Positions 7,073 to 12,204 of a DNA stretch of 12,204 nucleotides are shown piece by piece. The notes below the pieces were generated by a model. It made no database searches. It saw nothing but the letters and a program-made list of their open reading frames with translations, and was not told the DNA's origin. Source of the DNA: Stephanodiscus triporus (taxonomy: Eukaryota; Bacillariophyta; Thalassiosirophyceae; Thalassiosirales; Thalassiosiraceae); the NCBI GenBank assembly GCA_036939755.1, contig JALLAZ010000766.1, positions 1 through 12,204 of the forward strand. The letters run 5' to 3'. The first letter of the stretch is position 1, and every line of letters begins with the position of its first letter. A program made the translations under genes and the position numbers.

Positions 7073-8323
7073 TCAATCCGGCCCTTCCATACCGACCATA
7101 CCACCAGAGTGACAAATCCTCCATCCCTCCTCGTACAACTTCATCGCTGCATCTACAATGGCATTGAAACTTTCGAAACTTGATTTCCCCCCGGATTTGT
7201 TGGGACGCAATCCCAAGCCCACCACCAATGTAGGTATCGGACTCGTTCCGTTCTCCGCCCCGCCCAGGATGGCCCCCTCTCTCACCCCGGCCATTTTACG
7301 CGCGTGCGATACGATGCGCTCGGCCAATCTGCGAACGTAAACCTCGCGCAGCGACACCTCCTGCTCAGCGCGGCCACCACTTCTGCGTGCCACCCCGGTA
7401 CCCAGCAGCGTACTAATGTGATAGGTCGTGGAGTTGTCGATGATGCTCTCCTCGACGTTGCATACCAACAACGAGCCCATTTTCCCGGAGAGCTGGGTTA
7501 TGGAAAAGAAAATCCGATCGGAAAACAATTGCAATATCATAGTGGTTGGGATGACTTCGCGTTTTTCGTCATCGTCGCCGTCGCTCTCGAGCTGGATGGT
7601 ACGAACGAGGGAGGTCGGGAGGGACGATGCCTTGGGACGATATGACGTAGACGATGGCTTCTCGGCAATAATACGGCTGCTCTCCAGAGCCTTGGAGAGA
7701 TCTTGAATTTCTTCGGCAGTCGCAACACTACTACAGCAGTTTTCCGGAGTCTCAGAGAGATCTTGCGTTTCTCCGTTGTCTTGCATTTCCTCGGGAATCG
7801 TGATATTTAGAGAGGCTGGTACGGTGTGTCCAGCAGGAGTGCCGAATTCTCTTATCCGACGGGCCACATCCGCCAACATGTCGTTCGGTATCGGTACCGC
7901 CAGATTGTACTGAGCGATCCTCCACTCGCCGCCATCGCCGCCGCCACACTCGCACCCCCCTTGCTCGCTCATCACCAACACGCCGCTGCCACGACACTCG
8001 CCGTACTTGTCGTTTCGAAGCCTCTCGTCGAACCAGGCAGTCGTCCCGCACGCGGCGATCGAGACGCGACGATCAAGGGGGACATAGGTCCATCCAATCC
8101 CCATCGAGAAGTGGGGTTCTGCGTACTCCCGGAATTCGGGGATCGTCCACCGCTCGTTTGCGTCGGTGCCAAGGAAGATCCCATCGGCCGCGAAGTGACG
8201 AAAGTAGCGGACGCCATCGGCGCGACTCGCCGCGTCGTGGAAGTCGTCGAGGACGGCGGCGATGGCGTCTTTGGCGTCTTCGGCGGGCAGAGGCTGCTGC
8301 CGTGGGCGGGAGGCATGCGACAT
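7073..8323 (-). CDS. Fusion protein: SnoaL/NTF2-like domain plus proteasome assembly chaperone 3 (PSMG3/PAC3)-like domain
   Basis: Single frame of 416 residues from ATG 8323. Residues about 18-148 are a SnoaL-like_3 (NTF2-fold) domain: AVLDDFHDAASRADGVRYF, HFAADGIFLGTDANERWT and, after a Gly/Cys-rich loop, WRIAQYNLAVPIPND. Bacterial members share this pattern and are small cone-shaped proteins, often without known function. Residues about 240-400 resemble PAC3: RIFFSITQLSGKMGSLLVC (270-288) corresponds to the PAC3 Thr-Gln-X-Gly-Lys-Met-Gly-Thr stretch, then HISTLLG, a helix REVYVRRLAERIVSH, TLVVGLGLRP and a final AIVDAAMKLYEEGW helix. PAC3 pairs with PAC4 to build the 20S alpha ring. The 90-residue linker holds a degenerate 20-residue duplication (E-T/I-Q-D-L-S at 185-190 and 205-210). 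The N-terminal half is GC-rich at third positions, the C-terminal half mixed. The SnoaL call is surer than the PAC3 call. A hidden intron or merged genes cannot be excluded, but no stop interrupts the frame. Confidence 0.8.
   Translation of the reverse strand: MSHASRPRQQPLPAEDAKDAIAAVLDDFHDAASRADGVRYFRHFAADGIFLGTDANERWTIPEFREYAEPHFSMGIGWTYVPLDRRVSIAACGTTAWFDERLRNDKYGECRGSGVLVMSEQGGCECGGGDGGEWRIAQYNLAVPIPNDMLADVARRIREFGTPAGHTVPASLNITIPEEMQDNGETQDLSETPENCCSSVATAEEIQDLSKALESSRIIAEKPSSTSYRPKASSLPTSLVRTIQLESDGDDDEKREVIPTTMILQLFSDRIFFSITQLSGKMGSLLVCNVEESIIDNSTTYHISTLLGTGVARRSGGRAEQEVSLREVYVRRLAERIVSHARKMAGVREGAILGGAENGTSPIPTLVVGLGLRPNKSGGKSSFESFNAIVDAAMKLYEEGWRICHSGGMVGMEGPD
7695..7765. repeat. 60-bp-offset degenerate duplication in the fusion linker
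   Basis: The 11-mer gagagatcttg occurs at 7695-7705 and again at 7755-7765. Around each copy the bases remain similar, so the duplicated unit is about 20 codons and keeps frame. It lies between the two domains of the fusion protein. Confidence 0.6.
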
Positions 8324-8628
8324 GGTGACGGCGTTATGTGCATACGCGTGTCCATACGCAGTGGGAAAAGGGGGCGGTGCCCCCCAAGAAAATCAACTCC
8401 TTGCCCTCGCTCGCGCCGGCCGCGGCCACGTCGCGCCACCCTGAGAAGCAGGAGAACACACACATCCGACTGCGTTCATCTCGTTTCCCTCCTCTCGACT
8501 CTCGCGATCCTCCTACTCCGTTCACGCCGCGCCGCGCAGCCTGGCACGACTACATACATTCGTTTCCTGTTGCAAAAGAGCTATCCTGCCGTAATCGCAC
8601 AACAATCGCCTCTGAAGGTTCTGACAAG
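8324..8628. other. Divergent intergenic region (putative bidirectional promoter)
   Basis: 305 bp between the ATG of the SnoaL-PAC3 gene (minus strand) and the inferred ATG of the Elongin-B-like gene (plus strand). No TATA box is obvious. Two G/C runs (around 8370-8388) and a pyrimidine-rich plus strand at 8480-8520 are the visible features. Frames crossing it carry no recognisable domain. Confidence 0.55.
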
Positions 8629-9126
8629 ATGAACGCGCCATTACGAGAAGAGTGAGCGAGCGTATGCGTTAATTATTCGATTAGACGATCTACTTGGGGA
8701 GCATAACTAACATTATTTCCTGCCGTCGATTCGATCTTGTGAAACTCTCAACTGCATGATGCTGTCGGAACGAAAACACGGTAAACGAAAACGAGCAGCC
8801 ACGTTCGCGTCAAGCGGAAGAACCAAACCTTCTTCATCTACACCTCGCCCTCCGACACGTTCGGTCGGATCAAATCCGAAATCTCGCTGGCCATGGGCGG
8901 CGAAGACGTCATCGCCCCGGGAAGCATGAGGTTGTACATCGAAGCGCCCGAGTCCGCGTCCAAGGACAAGGGCGTCGACGAAGTCGTCGTCGACAAGTCA
9001 ATGCCGAAGGGACCCATTCCTGATACGGACATACTTTCCGACCATAATGTCAAGAATGATGCTGTCATGTATGTAACGTTTGCAAAAGATGACGTCTGGG
9101 AAAATATCGATATTGTCAAGCCGTAA
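8629..9126 (+). CDS. Ubiquitin-fold protein, Elongin-B-like; two exons (join 8629..8651, 8799..9126)
   Basis: The proposed 116-residue protein begins MNAPLREDHVRVKRKNQTFF. Exon 1 is only 23 nt and ends before GTGAGC; exon 2 starts after GAGCAG, and the split codon restores the frame. Exon 2 cannot extend upstream on its own because an in-frame TAA lies seven codons before its first full codon. The pattern fits a ubiquitin fold: strand VRVKRKNQTFFIY (10-22), helix DTFGRIKSEISLAM (27-40), strand MRLYI (51-55), a loop longer than usual (56-79), IPDTDILSDHNV (81-92) and strand AVMYVTFAKDD (96-106). The -LYI- ... -L.D..- ... V.L.F..DD..E.. order and length resemble Elongin B (118 residues in human), the ubiquitin-like partner of Elongin C in Cullin E3 ligases and transcription elongation. 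Other ubiquitin-like families remain possible. Confidence 0.58.
8652..8798 (+). other. Putative 147-nt intron with a NAGNAG acceptor
   Basis: Donor GTGAGC, acceptor GAG-CAG. A CTAAC branch-like element lies at about 8705-8709 (within ATAACTAACATT), and CTCAAC near 8745 is an alternative. The pyrimidine tract is weak. Using the upstream AG would add one residue (Ser) without changing frame. Length is close to the 140-nt intron proposed in the hypothetical gene. Confidence 0.55.
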
Positions 9127-9393
9127 TATCACACCCCTGCATATTCAGTGCTCCTAGAACCGAATTCAGTGTTGGGAATCGGGGGGGATGGGGCTGATTC
9201 TTCTGAATTGCTAGGTACTTTCACTTGTGGTAGTCTGTGCAGCGAAGACTTACTTATTAGGGGAATGCTTTTGGTGCCTCACAGATATCTCATTTCATAA
9301 TATTAAATATTTATTGCAATGTTTTCGCCGTTTTCATTAAAATCATGTCGTTCTTAGCCGCCAGGAAACACAAGGGAGAGGGAGAAAGGAACG
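9127..9393. other. Intergenic region: Elongin-B-like 3' UTR and kinase 5' region
   Basis: 267 bp between stop 9126 and the kinase ATG. It contains a G-run at 9181-9188, an AT-rich block with the palindrome TAAATATTTA (9304-9313), and a purine-rich leader (9370-9390) just before the kinase start. No gene is seen other than the short upstream ORF listed separately. Confidence 0.6.
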
Positions 9394-9485
9394 ATGTCGT
9401 GTGCTTCTCCTCAAAGGACCCCCATCAAATCGGGTTTCCCACAACCTTCATTCGAAGACTTATCGGTCGACTCCATGCCAAATGA
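9345..9485 (+). promoter_or_regulatory. Upstream ORF overlapping the kinase start codon, out of frame
   Basis: ATG 9345 opens a 46-codon frame (MSFLAARKHKGEGERND...) that ends at TGA 9483-9485, 90 bp inside the kinase gene in a different frame. If the transcript starts upstream of 9345, ribosomes must bypass this ATG to make the kinase, so it could lower translation. If transcription starts between 9348 and 9393 it is irrelevant. Confidence 0.4.
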
Positions 9486-11448
9486 AGGGCCAGGAAATGA
9501 TTCCGATAGCATCATTTCCTTCATCACCGATTCTTCTTCAGGTTCGTCTGATTATCACCTTTCACCCGATGATGAACCCGCCGTCGACGAGGCCATTGCT
9601 GATGAACGCGCTCCCGATGAGCCAGAAACTATCGTACAAGAAGTCGATGCCATGCAATCGCCCATACGGAAGTCAAAGATGCGTTCAGTCGATGTCCACA
9701 GTCCTATGAAACATGTTGCGTCTGCCGAAAAAGTGAGACGGAACTCAGACTCCATGTTGGAAGATGCATTTGTCGCAAACAAACTCAAACGCCGATTGGC
9801 ATCTAGGAGGGATCAGGCACAAAATCGCCGCACTATTGCGTACACCGGCCTTTCCGACTTTATAATGAAGAGTATCATGGAAGGGTCACTTGATGCAATT
9901 TCAGCAGTCATGCCAACAGATGAAAGTTTGTCAAATGCAGCGAACACAGCTTTTCAATCCTGCATGGCAGGTTATTTTGACAACCTTAAAGACGAAATTT
10001 TGATTCAAAAGTTGAAGAATTTATTCATGGACTCTTTGGAGAGGGCGGAATTCCAACAAGACGAATACATATGCAAGCAGAATGAGAAGATCGAGAAACT
10101 GTTTGTGATTGAGGAAGGAATGGTACAGCTTTCATGTGGAGAGCAAGTGGCTGGAACCGCAGGGATGGGATCCATACTTGGCGAGTTGTCGTTGGTGTAC
10201 GGCATTCCAGCTCCTTCCGACATCAAATGCATCACACCATGTGTCATTTTATGGGCGATGGACACGCTAGGCTACCGTCGAATACAGGCCGCAGTTGCGA
10301 AGGAGTCATTGAAATCTTCATCGATTGAAATGTCCACCGCGCCACGAGAAAGCCAGATTCAGTCGGTCAGGAGAAGATGCAGTTCGTTTTTGGACCTCCA
10401 GGAAAAGAGCAAGCATTCCGATGAAAATATCATACCGTTTGAACAACTCGAGAAGGTTGCAATCATCGGGAAAGGAGCATTTGGTTCCGTGTACATTGTC
10501 GAGAACAAGAAAAGCGCTTCCGACGCCGTGCGATACTACAGTCTAAAATGCATGTCAAAGAGTTCAATAGAACAACGTGGTAACGTGAAGAGAGTTTTGA
10601 TCGAAAAGCATGCATTGCAGACATCAGCTAGTTCTCATTTCATCATTTCGCTGTATGGGACGTACCAGGATAAAGATTCAATCTATTTTTTGACAGATTT
10701 TCTACAGGGAGGCAATCTAATTGGGCACATGATCAATACAGACATCCTTCCTCATGAAGAATGCGTCTTCTTTAGTGCCAACATTGTTTCTGGATTGCGC
10801 TTTCTCCACAGCAGAGGTTTTGTGCACCGAGACATCAAGCCAGAAAACTGCTTAATCGGCAGGGACGGATACCTTAAATTATGCGATTTAGGAATGGCAA
10901 AGCGCCTCCCGTGTACAGTACAGTTGCCCTCTGGCGGCACCGAGGTTGTCACTCTAGCATTCACTATGTGTGGCACACCAGAGTTCATTGCTCCAGAGTT
11001 TGTCTTGAGCACAGGATACGACAAAGGCATCGATTGGTGGGCACTGGGATGCATAGTCGTTGAAATGTATTCAGGTAGATCACCATTTGAGTTTGATGGC
11101 GATCTGAAGAAGACGTTCAAACAGGTGTGTCTTATTGGAATGGGACGAGAATCCTTCTCACCACCTGAAGAATTACAGCAGCCAGGGCTGGAAGATGCAC
11201 TCGATTTCGTTCAGCAACTGTTAACCAAGGCTTCCGAGCGGCTGGGACGGGATTGTAGTCGCAGGGTCAAGGACCATAGGTATTTCTCAGAAGTCGACTT
11301 CGAACAGTTAGGGAAGAAGTTGCTAAAGCCACCATATGTGCCAACATTTTTGAATGCCTCCGACGCATCTCATTTCAACGTGACGCCAGAAGACGAGGAA
11401 CGAATAGAACCCTACACTGGGAGCAATAGTATTTTCAAAGATTTTTGA
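9394..11448 (+). CDS. AGC-family protein kinase with N-terminal cyclic-nucleotide-binding domain (PKG/PKA-like)
   Basis: Intronless, 684 residues. Residues 1-150 are Ser/Asp/Glu-rich and probably disordered, with basic sites VRRNS (114-118) and RRTIAY (145-150). One cyclic-nucleotide-binding fold spans about 185-305: FFVIEEG-like LFVIEEGMVQLSCG (236-249), then GSILGELSLVYGIPAPSDIK (259-278). The phosphate-binding cassette keeps Gly-Glu but lacks the Arg expected after the Pro. Linker motif VRRRCSSF (325-332) precedes the kinase domain (349 to about 631): GKGAFG (359-364), Lys385, Glu404, HRDIKPEN (478-485), DLG instead of DFG (498-500), a long activation segment with Thr524 before CGTPEF, and APE. 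The C-terminal tail PPYVPTF (646-652) ends in FKDF at the carboxyl terminus, as PKA ends in a Phe-X-X-Phe. It is predicted to be a catalytically active Ser/Thr kinase with a one-chain PKG-like layout. Whether it responds to cAMP or cGMP is doubtful. Confidence 0.96.
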   Translation: MSCASPQRTPIKSGFPQPSFEDLSVDSMPNEGPGNDSDSIISFITDSSSGSSDYHLSPDDEPAVDEAIADERAPDEPETIVQEVDAMQSPIRKSKMRSVDVHSPMKHVASAEKVRRNSDSMLEDAFVANKLKRRLASRRDQAQNRRTIAYTGLSDFIMKSIMEGSLDAISAVMPTDESLSNAANTAFQSCMAGYFDNLKDEILIQKLKNLFMDSLERAEFQQDEYICKQNEKIEKLFVIEEGMVQLSCGEQVAGTAGMGSILGELSLVYGIPAPSDIKCITPCVILWAMDTLGYRRIQAAVAKESLKSSSIEMSTAPRESQIQSVRRRCSSFLDLQEKSKHSDENIIPFEQLEKVAIIGKGAFGSVYIVENKKSASDAVRYYSLKCMSKSSIEQRGNVKRVLIEKHALQTSASSHFIISLYGTYQDKDSIYFLTDFLQGGNLIGHMINTDILPHEECVFFSANIVSGLRFLHSRGFVHRDIKPENCLIGRDGYLKLCDLGMAKRLPCTVQLPSGGTEVVTLAFTMCGTPEFIAPEFVLSTGYDKGIDWWALGCIVVEMYSGRSPFEFDGDLKKTFKQVCLIGMGRESFSPPEELQQPGLEDALDFVQQLLTKASERLGRDCSRRVKDHRYFSEVDFEQLGKKLLKPPYVPTFLNASDASHFNVTPEDEERIEPYTGSNSIFKDF

Positions 11449-12204
11449 CCTCCGTGACCCGATCCCCAGTCCTCACGGGGTATCGCACCAGCTACCAAAA
11501 TAAAAATAGACCCAAAGTCCTCCTCGCGCTCCTCATTGAATAGTTTTTGTTGCGATCTCGTTGGTGATACCCATTCAAGTCAAAAAGCTTTATAAAACGC
11601 TTGTTGTCCCCCACTGCTGGACCCTGATCCAACACGGCTCCCATACCAATACTCCTGGCAATCTCTCTAACTCATCTACCGAGTGCGATCCTGTCGCCAC
11701 CCAACGATGCCCATGCCAAATCCCGCATGTGTTCGACATACGACTTGGCAGATATTATCTGCGGGCGCATGGCCAACATTTAATTTATGATTTTTCTGCG
11801 TGCATCAGCCGTCGTGGCATCGTTGACGAAGATGAAGAAGTGTCGTCTTTCCATACAACGAAAGGCATCGCTGAAAGCAAATGGAAATTTGCTCGTCTCT
11901 ATCCAAATGATTCCGTTCTGGATTGTCTATGCACGCACTCCAATAATCGGAACCGAACCCGCCCAAGCAATGAATGTCCTCAACGCCTTATCACACCCGT
12001 CCGCCACCCTTGAATTAGATCGTTAGATAGGGGGGTGAATGCGTTCGTTCCATGAATGCCCGAGGCAAAAACCTTTCGCAGTGCGATTTCCTCTGCGTCT
12101 CCGGTGACGCCGCGTTCAGAAAGAATTAAACCAACACGCCGTGTTGTTGGAGAGCAGCGGAAATAGAGTTAAAAAACAAACTAGAGAGAGAACCCCGTCA
12201 TGCT
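11449..12204. other. Terminal region with no supported gene
   Basis: It begins with the kinase 3' UTR. Overlapping plus-strand frames at 11561-12013 (starts with TTG) and 11787-12026 (79 codons from ATG) show no known domain. Minus-strand frames give protein-like pieces broken by stops (between about 12010 and 11700), which could be a decayed gene. A TATA-like TTTATAAAA lies near 11590. The last bases (12200-12202) hold an ATG after a purine-rich leader resembling that of the kinase, so a plus-strand gene may start at the edge; this cannot be tested inside the window. Confidence 0.4.
11499..11504 (+). terminator. AATAAA polyadenylation signal for the kinase
   Basis: Canonical hexamer in AAAATAAAAATAG, 51 bp after the kinase TGA. 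The following sequence turns C/T-rich. It is the only canonical signal close to this stop codon. Confidence 0.55.

Noticed and set aside
8758..8929. 57-codon plus-strand frame from the ATG pair near 8755-8760
   Set aside because: It runs through the ubiquitin-fold exon in another frame and gives a Ser/Pro/Arg-rich peptide. It conflicts with the conserved frame.
11561..12013. 150-codon plus-strand frame after the kinase gene
   Set aside because: It begins with TTG, has no ATG near its start and shows no recognised domain.

Overview
The window looks like nuclear DNA of a eukaryotic microalga, most likely a diatom or a related stramenopile. This is judged from gene content and style, not from a marker gene. 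Genes are intron-poor and closely packed, and two putative introns are 140 and 147 nt with GT-AG ends. Several proteins carry Asp, Ser or Arg low-complexity runs written in GAC, TCG or CGT triplets. There is a type II membrane sulfotransferase, an ERCC1 DNA-repair protein and an AGC-family kinase with a cyclic-nucleotide-binding domain. No rRNA, tRNA, CRISPR array or intact transposon was found.

Layout, left to right. Positions 1-1182 (-): first 394 residues of a MATE-family multidrug/organic cation antiporter, cut by the window edge. 1183-1704: AT-leaning intergenic DNA. 1705-3053 (-): low-complexity hypothetical gene, probably two exons. 3054-3688: no supported gene. 3689-5098 (-): Golgi-type PAPS-dependent sulfotransferase. 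5099-5838: repeat- and hairpin-rich intergenic DNA upstream of ERCC1. 5839-7005 (+): ERCC1. 7073-8323 (-): convergent with ERCC1, a single ORF joining a SnoaL/NTF2-like domain to a proteasome-assembly-chaperone-3-like domain. 8629-9126 (+): small two-exon gene for a ubiquitin-fold, Elongin-B-like protein; its 23-nt first exon was inferred from frame and splice sites. 9394-11448 (+): CNBD plus AGC kinase in the style of PKG and PKA. 11449-12204: no gene I can support.

The genes do not form an operon or an obvious pathway. They look like separate eukaryotic housekeeping and signalling genes. Two themes recur: ubiquitin/proteasome (PAC3-like domain and Elongin-B-like protein, divergently arranged across 305 bp) and nucleotide signalling (a kinase whose CNBD lacks the usual phosphate-binding Arg).

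The most interesting points are the SnoaL-PAC3 fusion, the probably ligand-insensitive CNBD in a one-chain PKG-like kinase, an overlapping upstream ORF at the kinase start, and abrupt changes in third-position GC inside several genes, always GC-rich at the 5' end and mixed at the 3' end. No previously undescribed multi-gene system could be demonstrated here.
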